Shown here piece by piece: positions 25,168 through 34,074 of a stretch of 55,888 nucleotides of DNA. The position numbers and the translations under genes were made by a program. Source of the DNA: Thermoplasmata archaeon (GTDB lineage Archaea > Thermoplasmatota > Thermoplasmata > Lutacidiplasmatales > UBA184). The stretch covers positions 1 through 55,888 of the forward strand of contig JASHPZ010000011.1 in NCBI GenBank assembly GCA_030037815.1. Reading direction: 5' to 3'. How positions within the stretch are numbered: position 1 is the stretch's first letter; every line of letters begins with the position of its first letter. The notes beneath the pieces are model-generated. The model worked only from the letters and a program-made list of their open reading frames with translations, was not told the DNA's origin and did no database searches.

Positions 25168-28100
25168 TCAGGTCGGAGGCGAGCGGGGACGCCGCCGCAG
25201 CACGTACGCGAGGACCGCCAGCGCCCCGCCCGTCGCCAGGGCGAACACGGTCGTCGCCCCCGGGCCCGCCCTCGCCCCGGCCGGAGCGGCGCCGACGGGC
25301 GGGGGGACGACGACCTGGAACGTCAGATTCGACGATGCCGCGACCCCGATCGGGTCCCCGACGATCACGAGGACGTCGAACGTGCCGTTCTCGGACGGCG
25401 TGCACGGCACGGCGGACGCGTTCTCGCTGGCACAACCGGGCGGGAGCCCGGACCAGGTGAACGTGAACGGGCCCGAGCCTCCGCCGGTGACCGCGGTGAA
25501 GTTCATCGAGGCGTTGACGGGCGCCGGATTGGCCGAGGCCCGCAGCGCGACCGTGAGCGCGGGGGCGAACGTGACGCGCACGGCGCTCGAGTTCCCGTCG
25601 ATCACGAGCTCCCCGACCCGCGGCGTGACCGGCTGGTCCGCGGGGCCGCTCACCTCGAACGGATACGTTCCGTTCGGGGCCGCGAAGCCGATGGCCGAAG
25701 CGCCCGAAGAGAATGCCCCCACGCCCGGAACGGTGACGCTCCAGAGAGACCCCGCCGCGAGACCCGACTCGGAGAATCCGACCGGGTACTCCGGACGCAC
25801 GAACGTCAGCGCGACCGCGGTGCCCCCGGCGTTGGCGCTCGCCACCCCGGAGAGATCGCTCCACGCGGGCGAACTGGCGTACGCCGCGTACGAGTACGCG
25901 CCGGGCGGGACCGCCAGGACGAGGAGCGCGGAGGCGCTCGTCCCCTCCGCCGCGGAGCCCACCGTGACGCTCCACGCGAGGCCCCCGGTCAAACCGGACT
26001 CCACAAATTCGAGGGGGACGCTCCCCGGCGCGGGAAGGGCCCAGACGACGGCGGTGGCCGTGCGAACGACCGGTCCGTCGGTGGCCGTCAGCTGAGCGCG
26101 GTAGGTCCCGGCCAGGTCGACGGAGCAGTTTACCCACCCCGTGGCGCCGAGGGTGCAGCCGGGAACACCGGTGAGTCCGAACGAGACGGTGCCGGAGCTC
26201 GACGCCACCGTCGCGTGAAATCGTACGGTCGACCCCGCGCTCACCACGGGCGCCGCGACGTGCAGTTCGACCCCGGCGAGCAGCGGCGCGTCGTCCGCGA
26301 GCACCGCGCGCAGCGCGCCGACCTGGTCGGTCGCCACGAACGTTCCCGAGGTCGACCAGGCGGTCGCGACCAGATTCTCCCCGATCTCGACCGACCGGAA
26401 CGCGCCCGTCGACTCGTCGATGAGGATCGCGTCCGGGCCGCCGGTGAGGGCGACCGCCGTGCTCCCCTCGGGCGCCAACGCGAGGTCGGTGAGCCCGGCC
26501 AGTGGGAACGTCTCTTCGACCACGCCGGAGACCGGGTCGAGCCAGACGAGCGCCGTCGGGCTGGCCACTTCGATCCGATCCCACGCCGCGTCGAAGAGCA
26601 TCGCCCCGGGGCGAAACACCGCCGTCCAGTTCGCCAGGACGCGGTCGGTGCTCGCGTCCAGGACGGAGATCAGGGCGGCCCCGGAGTCGCTGACGTACAG
26701 CTCGCGGTCGAGCCCGTCGAAGGTGAGGGCGGTCGGGTCGGGCCCGACCGCGACCGTCCCGACGATCCGGCCGGACGACGCGTTCACCCGAACGAGGGCG
26801 TCCAGGTAGGGCTCGGCGAGGAGAATCTCGTTCGTGAGTGGGTCGTACGCACCCGCCGCGGCGAACGGGACGTTCACCGAGCCGGCCACCGTTCCGGTCG
26901 TCCCGTTCAGGAGCTCGACGCCCGGCGCCCCGTCGAGAAGCGCCCACACGGTCGCGGTGACCGGGTCGAAGACAAGCGCGCGGGGGGACTCGGGCAGCGC
27001 GATCGACGCGACCGTCGCGAGGGTGCTCTCGTTGACGAAGTCGACCCGGTCGCGCGCGGTGTCGGCCACCGCAAAGTCGTTCCCCGCCGGGTCGGCCACC
27101 ACCGCACCGAGGTCGGAGCCGTCATCCCAGGCGGCGAGCACGCTCAGGTTCGACAGCGACACGAGCGCGGCGAACCGGTCGGGGCCCCCCAACACGAGGG
27201 CCGCTTCCAACGACGGGACCGGACTGACGGACCACGCGACCGCCCCCGTCGTCGCATCCGGGTACGGCAGGCCGACGACGCCGCGCACCGCAAGCGTGGC
27301 GGCGTCCAGCGCGTACATCGACTCGCTCCCCGAGTCCGCGACGAGGACGAGTCCCGAGAACGGGTCGAACGCGACTCCGGTCGGGTCCGAGCCGACTCCG
27401 GCGGTCGCGACGGTCGTCCCGTTCCCCGGGTCGAACTCGACCACCACCCCGGAGCCCTCCGAACCACAGAGGGCCGCGCTCGCGTACGCCGCGCCCGTCG
27501 AGGGGTCGACCGCGACGCCGTTGACGGTCAGGTTGCCGGGGATCGGGAACCGGTCGACGACCGACCCATTCCGAGCCGAGACCGCGACGACGTCGCCGCC
27601 GGCCGCGCCCGCGAGGAGGAACGTCCCCGTCCCGGGGTCGAACGCGCCGTCCGTGACGCCGAACCCGACCGAGACGTTGACGAGGCGGCCCGAGGTCAAG
27701 TTGACCAGCTGCGCCGCGCCCGAAAGCGGGTTCGAGACGAGCGCCGTGTTCGGGGTCGGAGCGTACAGGAGGGCACCGGTCGGCGAGCCACCGGCCACGG
27801 GCGCCGCGACCCGGGCGGTGACGACGTCGGTTGCCGGATCGACCAGCGCGAGCGCGCCATCGACGGCGACCAACAATTCCGAGGGTCCGGGGAGGTACAC
27901 GAGGCCCGAGGCCCCCGCCGCCGCGGGAAGGTCGCCCTCCACGGAGAACGAGCTCGGCGCGACCGCGACGACCTCGGAACCGTTGGACCCTTCGAGCGAC
28001 TCGAAGATCGTACCGTCGGCGGCGTCGTAGGCCGCGGAGACGGGCAAATCCCCGGTCAGGAGTTTGGTATCGCCGGACCACACGGTCCCGTTACTCGGAA

Positions 28101-28305
28101 CTACCGAGTACTCGGACGCGGGGGCGGCGCTCCCGAACGGGTCGATGGGCGGCGCGCGTTCGGGCGTCGCGGCCGAGGGGGCGAGGTCCGCCCGCACGCG
28201 TGCCGTGTGCGGCTCGGGCGCCCCCGTCGCGCCGGGGAGGACGAGCAGGGCGGTCAGCAGAGCGACCCACGCCAGGGTGACGGTCGGGGCAGGTCGCCGG
28301 GGCAT
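25168..28305 (-). CDS. Large exported beta-propeller/PKD-like surface protein with C-terminal anchor
   Basis: About 1045 aa. A signal-like helix is near residues 8-27 (LAWVALLTALLVLPGATG). Residues about 60-620 are YVTN/NHL-type propeller blades with recurring DPATGTV- and VGSDPTGVAFDP-like words. Then come a PKD-like domain, two ESGL-type repeats (FVESGLTGGLAWSVTV, FSESGLAAGSLWSVTV), another PKD-like domain (FTFTWSGLPPGC) and a C-terminal TM helix followed by a short Arg-rich cytoplasmic tail. Abundant NxS/T sequons fit S-layer-type glycosylation. ATG 28305 lies about 33 nt from GTTATG on the minus strand. Probably adhesion or cell-surface structure; no enzymatic motif seen. Confidence 0.8.
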   Translation of the reverse strand: MPRRPAPTVTLAWVALLTALLVLPGATGAPEPHTARVRADLAPSAATPERAPPIDPFGSAAPASEYSVVPSNGTVWSGDTKLLTGDLPVSAAYDAADGTIFESLEGSNGSEVVAVAPSSFSVEGDLPAAAGASGLVYLPGPSELLVAVDGALALVDPATDVVTARVAAPVAGGSPTGALLYAPTPNTALVSNPLSGAAQLVNLTSGRLVNVSVGFGVTDGAFDPGTGTFLLAGAAGGDVVAVSARNGSVVDRFPIPGNLTVNGVAVDPSTGAAYASAALCGSEGSGVVVEFDPGNGTTVATAGVGSDPTGVAFDPFSGLVLVADSGSESMYALDAATLAVRGVVGLPYPDATTGAVAWSVSPVPSLEAALVLGGPDRFAALVSLSNLSVLAAWDDGSDLGAVVADPAGNDFAVADTARDRVDFVNESTLATVASIALPESPRALVFDPVTATVWALLDGAPGVELLNGTTGTVAGSVNVPFAAAGAYDPLTNEILLAEPYLDALVRVNASSGRIVGTVAVGPDPTALTFDGLDRELYVSDSGAALISVLDASTDRVLANWTAVFRPGAMLFDAAWDRIEVASPTALVWLDPVSGVVEETFPLAGLTDLALAPEGSTAVALTGGPDAILIDESTGAFRSVEIGENLVATAWSTSGTFVATDQVGALRAVLADDAPLLAGVELHVAAPVVSAGSTVRFHATVASSSGTVSFGLTGVPGCTLGATGWVNCSVDLAGTYRAQLTATDGPVVRTATAVVWALPAPGSVPLEFVESGLTGGLAWSVTVGSAAEGTSASALLVLAVPPGAYSYAAYASSPAWSDLSGVASANAGGTAVALTFVRPEYPVGFSESGLAAGSLWSVTVPGVGAFSSGASAIGFAAPNGTYPFEVSGPADQPVTPRVGELVIDGNSSAVRVTFAPALTVALRASANPAPVNASMNFTAVTGGGSGPFTFTWSGLPPGCASENASAVPCTPSENGTFDVLVIVGDPIGVAASSNLTFQVVVPPPVGAAPAGARAGPGATTVFALATGGALAVLAYVLRRRPRSPPT

Positions 28306-28365
28306 GGCCGGACGACCCGTCCAAGTCCGGGCCCGACATAACGTGCGGCGGCGTTCGCGCGCACG

Positions 28366-28378
28366 AACGTTTAGATAC
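28366..28378 (+). promoter_or_regulatory. TATA box upstream of the RIO kinase gene
   Basis: CGTTTAGATACC lies in the gene-free stretch 28306-28540. It would start transcription near 28399, giving a leader of about 140 nt before ATG 28541. Confidence 0.45.
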
Positions 28379-28426
28379 CGGCCGCTCCTCTCTCGGAGTG
28401 GCCCCGGGCCAGGAGGTTCGCGAGCG

Positions 28427-28468
28427 ATGGCAGTTGTTGCGAAGGTCATCGCGCCGCGGACCCTCTGA
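28427..28468 (+). CDS. Possible 13-residue leader peptide
   Basis: ATG 28427 opens a 13-codon frame (MAVVAKVIAPRTL) preceded at 28411-28416 by AGGAGG, a full match to the archaeal anti-Shine-Dalgarno, with a spacing of 10 nt. Its TGA directly abuts GTG 28469, an in-frame alternative start of the RIO kinase. This could couple translation of the kinase, or it may be chance. No homology is recognised. Confidence 0.25.
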   Translation: MAVVAKVIAPRTL

Positions 28469-28540
28469 GTGCGCCCGCGGACCGGACCGGCCTTCGCTCG
28501 CGTCGTCCTCCGTACCGTTCGCCCCGGGCAGGTTCAAACG

Positions 28541-29278
28541 ATGCCCAACAGCGGGTACCTCGACGAGAGCGTGCACTGGAAAGTCCGAACGGGACAGATC
28601 GGCTTCGCCGAGCCGACCCACCGCGAGGTCGCGCAGACGATCCGCGACTGCGGTCTGGCGACCGAGGTCGGCCATCGGCTCGGGTCGGGGAAGGAGGCCG
28701 ACGTCTATCTGGCGCGGGACGGCGAGGCGCTGGTCGCGGTGAAGGTCTACCGGCAGTACCGCACGTCCCACCGGGGCGGAGGCGCGATCAAGCTGCGGGA
28801 GATGGGGGACCGCGCGGTCCGGGAGTTCGAACTGCTGGCGTACGCGTGGCAGGGCGGAGCCCGGGTCCCGCGGCCGGGCCGCCGGGTCGAGAACATGTTC
28901 TCGATGGAGTACCTCGGGGGACCGGACGGACCGGCGCCCGAACTCCAGCACGTCGACCTCAAAGAGCCGGACGCGTTCCTCGAGCAGACCGTCCGCGGAG
29001 TGGAGGGGCTCGCCGAGGCGGGCCTGGTCCACTCCGACCTGAGCCCGTTCAACATCCTCGTCTACCGCGGCGAGCCGTGGTTCATCGACCTCGCGGCCGC
29101 GGTGCGGGTCGACCGGCTCGGATGGCCCCCCGCCGTCCGGCTGGAGGAGGCACTGACCGCGATGCGACGAGGGGCCGCCGCGCTCGCTCGGTACTTCCGC
29201 CGATACGACCGGACGTGGGACGAAGCCGACGTGTTGCGGCGCGTGCGGGGTCAGATCGACCGATTTCGGGTCGTGTAG
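28541..29278 (+). CDS. RIO-type serine/threonine protein kinase
   Basis: Atypical kinase/ATPase of about 245 aa related to RIO1, involved in small ribosomal subunit maturation in archaea and eukaryotes. Seen: nucleotide loop GSGKEADVYLA, catalytic Lys in VAVKVYR, REFELLAYA, hinge MEYLGG, catalytic loop LVHSDLSPFNILVY and metal-binding Asp in WFIDLAAAV. The N-terminal winged helix of RIO2 is absent. ATG 28541 is chosen because similarity begins soon after; GTG 28469 would add 24 poorly conserved residues. Confidence 0.87.
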   Translation: MPNSGYLDESVHWKVRTGQIGFAEPTHREVAQTIRDCGLATEVGHRLGSGKEADVYLARDGEALVAVKVYRQYRTSHRGGGAIKLREMGDRAVREFELLAYAWQGGARVPRPGRRVENMFSMEYLGGPDGPAPELQHVDLKEPDAFLEQTVRGVEGLAEAGLVHSDLSPFNILVYRGEPWFIDLAAAVRVDRLGWPPAVRLEEALTAMRRGAAALARYFRRYDRTWDEADVLRRVRGQIDRFRVV

Positions 29279-29285
29279 CACGCCG

Positions 29286-29573
29286 TCAGAGGACGACCTC
29301 GTAGACCGCGCCGTGCGCCTCGCCCGGGGCACCCTGGGCCCGGCGGTGGGCCTCGCGGAACGCCGGGCCGTTCACCCAGGCGAGGAAATCCTCCCGTCGT
29401 TGCCAGCGCGTGATCACGAGCACCTCGGTGCCCGACTCTTCCCGCCACACTTCGAACCCCGCGAACCCGGGCTCGCGGTCGACCCTCCCGGAGCGGTGTC
29501 GGAACGCGTCCACGATGCGGTCCGCTTCCGCCGGGGAGCCGACGGTGATGCGGTTGACGCTCGTCCAGACCAT
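29286..29573 (-). CDS. ABM-domain monooxygenase, IsdG/heme-degrading type
   Basis: A 95-aa ferredoxin-like alpha/beta protein. The opening VNRITV, PGFAGFEVWR, VLVITRW and FLAWVNGPAFREAH follow the IsdG/HmoB pattern. The catalytic triad of IsdG-type heme oxygenases (Asn near 7, Trp near 66, His near 76) is present at exactly Asn7, Trp66 and His76. Heme turnover is therefore plausible, though many ABM proteins act on other substrates. No heme-uptake genes are adjacent. It converges with the RIO kinase gene, 7 nt apart. Confidence 0.78.
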   Translation of the reverse strand: MVWTSVNRITVGSPAEADRIVDAFRHRSGRVDREPGFAGFEVWREESGTEVLVITRWQRREDFLAWVNGPAFREAHRRAQGAPGEAHGAVYEVVL

Positions 29574-29716
29574 GTACGGGCATCTGTCCGCCGCCCATGA
29601 GCGTTGGGACGGCGGAGCTCGCGACCCCGGGGTGCACTCGGGATAAACTCGTCGAGGAGCGGGGAGATCGACCGCGCGTACGGACGCATGAAGTACCGGT
29701 GCCGGCTCGTGGGTCG

Positions 29717-31348
29717 ATGGTCCGGCCGATTCGAAGGCGCGACCGGGGCCCCCGGTCGGTCGGGGCCGTGCTGGCGCTGGGCGCCCTCGTGGTCTGCGCG
29801 GCGCTCGCGAGCCCGTCCGCGTCGCGCGTGAACCCCCCGCGCGACGGATCGATCGTCGTGCACCTGAACGTACTGAACGAAGCCGCCCGGTCGCTCGGCT
29901 GCGCGGCTCCGCCGGGGGCCACCTCCTTCGAGTGCGCCGTCGCGGCGCCCACGCACGGGACGAATTCTCCCGGTGCGCGCGCCTCCGCCCCGATCAATGC
30001 CTCCGCGTGGATCCCGGTCCCTCAGGTGACGGCGCCGTCGCCCCGGTATGGGGCCGCGATGGTCGACGACGTTTCCGATGGGTACGTATTGCTGTTCGGC
30101 GGGGGAACGACCCCGCCGAGTGGGGGCGTGGTGGTGTTCGGGGACACCTGGATCTTCACGAACGGCCAGTGGTCGAACATCACGACCGTCGTCGGGCACG
30201 CGCCTCCCCCCCGGGTCGATGCGGGCATCGCCTACGACGCCGCGGATGGTTACGTCGTGATGTTCGGCGGCACGACCGGGGTCGGCGGTGGCGCCGTCCT
30301 GAACGATACCTGGACGTACCACGACCAGGTGTGGAGCGAAGTCACCGGCGGCCCGTCTCCGTCCGCCCGCACGGGCGCGGCGATGACCGCGGACGCCGCC
30401 ACGGGCGCGGTGGTGCTGTTCGGCGGTTGCGTGCCGCAGAACTGCACGGCCGGCGCGGACAACGACACGTGGACGTTCCACGGCGGGGCATGGTCTCGGC
30501 TCTCGCCGGTCGGGCCGGTCCCGCCGGCACGGGCCCGCGCGTCGTTCGCCTACGACGCGAGCGACGGAGAGCTGGTGCTGTACGGCGGCGGGACCGCGAC
30601 CGCCCGCTTCAACGACACGTGGGAGATGCGGGACGGCAACTGGACCGAGCTCCACCCGGCGGTCGCGCCGTCCGACCGCTCGATCGCGGGGATGGTCTAC
30701 GACCCGGCCGTCGGGGCGCTCGTCCTGTTCGGCGGGAAGTACTTCGGGGACTTCTACGCGGACACCTGGGCATTCACCGGCGGGAATTGGACGATCGTCA
30801 GCGCGGTCTACCTCAACGCCCCGTCGCCGCGGGGGGACCCGGGCATGGTCTACGACCCCCAGATGGGTTGCGTCCTGATGATCGGGGGCGAGACGTTCTT
30901 CCCGGGGACCCTCAACGACACGTGGGTCCTGACCTCGACCTACGGGAACGTCACCGGCGTCGTCACCCCGCGCACCGCGACCGTGGTCGTGGACGGGACG
31001 GCGTTGACCGTCGTCTCGGGCGGCTTCCGCGAGGCCCTCCTGCCCGGGTCGCACACGCTCGAGGCGCTGGCGACCGGGTACGTCTCGCAATCCGACCCGT
31101 TCCGGGTCACGGAGGGAGCGAGCACGGTGCTGAGCGTGACCCTCGCGCCGTCGTCGAGCAGCGCGACCAACAGTTCGTCGGCGTCGGGCCCCGTGCTCAG
31201 CACCACGGCCTGGGTGGTCATCGCGGGGCTCGCGGCCAGCACCGGATTCCTCGCGGGGACGACCCTCATCTACCGGAGCCGACCGGCGCCGCCGCCTCCC
31301 CGCATGGTGGACGACGAGCCGGAGCTGCGCGAACCTCCGACGGAGTAA
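29717..31348 (+). CDS. Exported kelch-repeat protein with PEGA domain and C-terminal TM
   Basis: About 543 aa. A signal helix at residues about 12-33 (VGAVLALGALVVCAALA) precedes five or six kelch blades with the pattern Y-D-x-x-x-G-x-V-x-x-F-G-G followed by NDTW (for example VLNDTWTYHDQVWSEV, RFNDTWEMRDGNWTEL). Then a PEGA-like domain (ATVVVDGTALTVVSGGF, LPGSHTLEA), a Ser/Thr-rich linker and a TM helix (VVIAGLAASTGFLAGTTLIY). Many sequons. GGATAAAC at about 29640-29647 is a candidate TATA box. ATG 29717 is the first start directly before the signal helix; ATG 29597 would add 40 residues of non-signal sequence. Confidence 0.78.
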   Translation: MVRPIRRRDRGPRSVGAVLALGALVVCAALASPSASRVNPPRDGSIVVHLNVLNEAARSLGCAAPPGATSFECAVAAPTHGTNSPGARASAPINASAWIPVPQVTAPSPRYGAAMVDDVSDGYVLLFGGGTTPPSGGVVVFGDTWIFTNGQWSNITTVVGHAPPPRVDAGIAYDAADGYVVMFGGTTGVGGGAVLNDTWTYHDQVWSEVTGGPSPSARTGAAMTADAATGAVVLFGGCVPQNCTAGADNDTWTFHGGAWSRLSPVGPVPPARARASFAYDASDGELVLYGGGTATARFNDTWEMRDGNWTELHPAVAPSDRSIAGMVYDPAVGALVLFGGKYFGDFYADTWAFTGGNWTIVSAVYLNAPSPRGDPGMVYDPQMGCVLMIGGETFFPGTLNDTWVLTSTYGNVTGVVTPRTATVVVDGTALTVVSGGFREALLPGSHTLEALATGYVSQSDPFRVTEGASTVLSVTLAPSSSSATNSSSASGPVLSTTAWVVIAGLAASTGFLAGTTLIYRSRPAPPPPRMVDDEPELREPPTE

Positions 31349-31369
31349 ACGAGGCGTATCTCCGCCGAG

Positions 31370-31380
31370 GGTAGATAACC
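31370..31380 (+). promoter_or_regulatory. TATA box of the YVTN/ESGLP surface protein gene
   Basis: GGTAGATAACC is centred about 29 nt before ATG 31405, which suggests a leaderless message. Confidence 0.5.
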
Positions 31381-31404
31381 GACTCCTGCGGTAGGTGCGG
31401 TCGG

Positions 31405-34074
31405 ATGATGTCCGAATCCTCCCGGCCCGCCCGCGTGCTCGCCGCGCTGATCGTCGCCCTGGTCGCGTCCGGTGTCGCGACGTCCGGACTGGGCGCGGCG
31501 GCGGCGTCGCACGGGCCGGCGGGGGCGCCGGTTCCCGCTCCGTCGGCGACCCCCGCGGCGACCGCCGGTCCTTCCTTGGCGCATCGATTCGTCGCGGTCT
31601 CACTGGCCGGACCGAGACCGGCCTGCTGCGGCTCCAGCCTCGGGTGGCTCGCCTACGATGCGTCCGACGGGTCGTTCTACGTCGCGGACGGTCCCTCCTC
31701 CGTCGAGGTCGTCGACGCGAACTTCACGTTGAGCCCGAACGTGACGGCGACCGTCGCGGTCGGCTCCGACCCGTTCGGAGTCGCCTACGACAACCAGAGC
31801 GGCGACGTCTTCGTCACCAATTCGGGTTCCGACAACGTGAGCGTGCTGAACGGCACCCAGCCGTATCCGATCGGTTCGGTCTCGGTCGGCGTCGACCCGC
31901 TGGGGGTCGCGTACGACCCGGTCGACGGGGACGTCTACGTCGCCAACAACCTCTCGAACTCCGTGTCGGTGGTCGACCCCACCACCGACGCGGTGGTCGC
32001 CAACGTCTCCGTGGGGTCGAACCCGACAGGGGTCGCCGCCAACCCCGCGACCGGGGACGTCTACGTGGCGAACCACGGTTCCGCGAACGTCTCGGTCCTC
32101 GCGCCGTTCACGCACGCGCTCGTCACGACGCTGACGACGGAGCCGGGACCGTATGGCATTGCCGTCGACAACCGGTCGGGGAACGTCTACGTCTCGGACG
32201 AGCACGCGGCGAACGTGACGGTGATCAACGGGACGATGGTCTCCGACATGAAGAACATCTCGATCCCCGGCTACGGAACGTGGCTCGACCTCCAGGGGAT
32301 CGTCTACGACCCGGCCGACAACCTCGTGTGGGTGGCGGGCGGGATCAACCCGATGGTCGTCCTCTCGCCGGTGAACGAGTCGCTCGTCACCGTGCTGACG
32401 TTCGACCCCTCGGGAGTCGCCTACGACCCGCTCACCGGGGACATCTGCGTCACCAACACCGCGAACGTGACGTTCGAGTGCGCGGTCTTCCTCGGACCGC
32501 CGGTGACGTTCTACACGGTGTCGTTCTCCGAGCAGGGCCTCCCGTCCGGCTACCCGTGGAGCGTCGCGATGGCCGGCGAGAACCTCTCCTCCGAGTACTC
32601 GTCCGGTCCGATCGAGTTCGGCGTCCCCAACGGCACGTACGCCTACTGGGTCGGGGGCGCGTTCGCGTACGCCCCGACGATCGGCAGCGCGAGCGTCACC
32701 GTGGCGGGCTCGAACGTCGCGGTCACCGTCGCGTTTGTCGCCGTGACCGAGTACACCGTGTCGATCGCAGAATCCGGACTTCCGGCGGACGCTCCGTGGA
32801 GCGTTTCGTTCGCGGCTCCGGTGAACGGGTCGTACGCTTCGGTCACCCCGTGGATCAACCTGACGCTCCCGAACGGAAGCTACGAATTCACCCCCTACGC
32901 CCAGGGCTTCACGCCCAACGGGACCGCCCCGACGGTCGTCGTCGCGGGCGGCGCGGTGAACGTGGCGGTGTCGTTCCTCTCCGCGGCGACGTACTCCGTC
33001 ACGTTCGTCGAATCCGGCCTGCCCGCGGGGACGGCGTGGACGGCGGAATTGTCGGTCGCCGGCCAGTCGACGACCGGCGTGTGGATCTCGTTCAACGTCA
33101 CGAACGGCAACTACTCCTGGTCGGTGTCCGCGGCCGGCTACGTGGCGAACGTTTCCTCCGGTAACGTGACGGTCGACGGGAGCGCGGTGACCGTCTCCGT
33201 CGCCTTCGCCGGGGCTCCGTACACCGTGACGTTCACGGAGTCCGGCCTCCCCGCGGGGACCGACTTCGCGGTGACCCTCGCCGGATCGACGGAGACGGGC
33301 ATCGGTTCGGTCGCGTTCGGCGAGCCGTCGGGCACGTACGACTATTCGGTCGTCCCGGTCGACGGCTACTCCGTCACCCCCGCCGCCGGCTCGGTCGACG
33401 TGGAGGCCAACCTCACGGTCGGGCTCCAGTTCGCGCCCGAGAACGCGTCGACCTACGTCGTCACGTTCGAGGAGGCCGGGCTCCCGAACGCCACCGGCTG
33501 GGGCGTGGTGATCGGCAGCGCGGTCGAGAGCTCGCTCACGCCCGAGCTCGCGTTCGACGAGCCGAACGGCACCTACGGGTACGTCGTCCTCGCCGTGACC
33601 GGCTTCTCGACCAACAACTCCGGCACCGTGGTCGTGGACGGCCAGGACGTCGCGGTCGAGATCGCGTTCAGTCCGACCGCGTACCCGGTCCTGTTCGTGG
33701 AGTTCGGGCTGCCGAACGGGTCGCTCTGGAGCGTCACCGCCACCGACACGGCCACGGGCGCGACCCACACGGGCAGCTCGACCACGGACGCCGTCACGCT
33801 GGAACTCCCGAACGGGACGTACTCGGTCGCCTACGCATTGCCCGCAGGATACACTGCGACCGCCTCGGGACCGGTGACGGTCGCGGGGTCCGCGGTGACC
33901 GGCGGCACGATCGACGTCGGCGGGCCGGCGTCGGGCGGTGGGTCCGGCGGAGTGCCGCTGGGGACCGTCCTCCTGGTCGTCCTGATCGCGGTCGCGGCGG
34001 CGACGGTCGTCACGGCGATCGTCCTGCGCCACCGGCTCCCGCCCCCGCCGTGGCGGGGAAGCCCGCCCGACTAG
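31405..34074 (+). CDS. Exported YVTN beta-propeller protein with six ESGLP-type repeats
   Basis: 889 aa. A signal helix (about residues 10-34) is followed by a propeller at about 60-365 with YVTN-type words (GDVYVANNLSNSVSVVDP, NPTGVAANPATGDVYVANHG). From about residue 367 come six tandem domains of roughly 79 aa, each beginning with a variant of FxESGLPxGxxWxV (SEQGLP, AESGLP, VESGLP, TESGLP, EEAGLP, VEFGLP) and containing a PNGTY-like word. A C-terminal TM helix (TVLLVVLIAVAAATVVTAIVL) and Arg/Pro tail anchor it. Such repeats are frequent in secreted Thermoplasmata proteins, including thermopsin-like ones. Its TAG shares a CTAG with the stop of the opposing antiporter gene. Confidence 0.83.
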   Translation: MMSESSRPARVLAALIVALVASGVATSGLGAAAASHGPAGAPVPAPSATPAATAGPSLAHRFVAVSLAGPRPACCGSSLGWLAYDASDGSFYVADGPSSVEVVDANFTLSPNVTATVAVGSDPFGVAYDNQSGDVFVTNSGSDNVSVLNGTQPYPIGSVSVGVDPLGVAYDPVDGDVYVANNLSNSVSVVDPTTDAVVANVSVGSNPTGVAANPATGDVYVANHGSANVSVLAPFTHALVTTLTTEPGPYGIAVDNRSGNVYVSDEHAANVTVINGTMVSDMKNISIPGYGTWLDLQGIVYDPADNLVWVAGGINPMVVLSPVNESLVTVLTFDPSGVAYDPLTGDICVTNTANVTFECAVFLGPPVTFYTVSFSEQGLPSGYPWSVAMAGENLSSEYSSGPIEFGVPNGTYAYWVGGAFAYAPTIGSASVTVAGSNVAVTVAFVAVTEYTVSIAESGLPADAPWSVSFAAPVNGSYASVTPWINLTLPNGSYEFTPYAQGFTPNGTAPTVVVAGGAVNVAVSFLSAATYSVTFVESGLPAGTAWTAELSVAGQSTTGVWISFNVTNGNYSWSVSAAGYVANVSSGNVTVDGSAVTVSVAFAGAPYTVTFTESGLPAGTDFAVTLAGSTETGIGSVAFGEPSGTYDYSVVPVDGYSVTPAAGSVDVEANLTVGLQFAPENASTYVVTFEEAGLPNATGWGVVIGSAVESSLTPELAFDEPNGTYGYVVLAVTGFSTNNSGTVVVDGQDVAVEIAFSPTAYPVLFVEFGLPNGSLWSVTATDTATGATHTGSSTTDAVTLELPNGTYSVAYALPAGYTATASGPVTVAGSAVTGGTIDVGGPASGGGSGGVPLGTVLLVVLIAVAAATVVTAIVLRHRLPPPPWRGSPPD
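32505..33915 (+). repeat. Six tandem coding repeats (ESGLP domains, about 237 nt each)
   Basis: Repeat units begin at about 32512, 32755, 32995, 33226, 33460 and 33688. They have diverged at DNA level but keep the order hydrophobic strand, ESGLP, W-S-V strand, PNGTY turn, Y-V-T-G strand. They are protein domains, not a DNA-level repeat array. Confidence 0.75.

Noticed and set aside
24229-28341. A 1370-codon plus-strand open frame across the MFS, 7-TM and surface-protein genes
   Set aside because: It is a shadow of three convincing minus-strand genes, with low-complexity Arg/Asp/Gly composition and no signal or domain.
28420-28470. A C/D-box guide RNA upstream of the RIO kinase
   Set aside because: GATGGCA is a poor C box, there is no C'/D' pair and no terminal stem; a short coding frame with a Shine-Dalgarno explains it better.
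32505-33915. A CRISPR-like or satellite repeat array
   Set aside because: The periodicity is in the encoded protein (about 79 aa) and not in identical DNA repeats with spacers.
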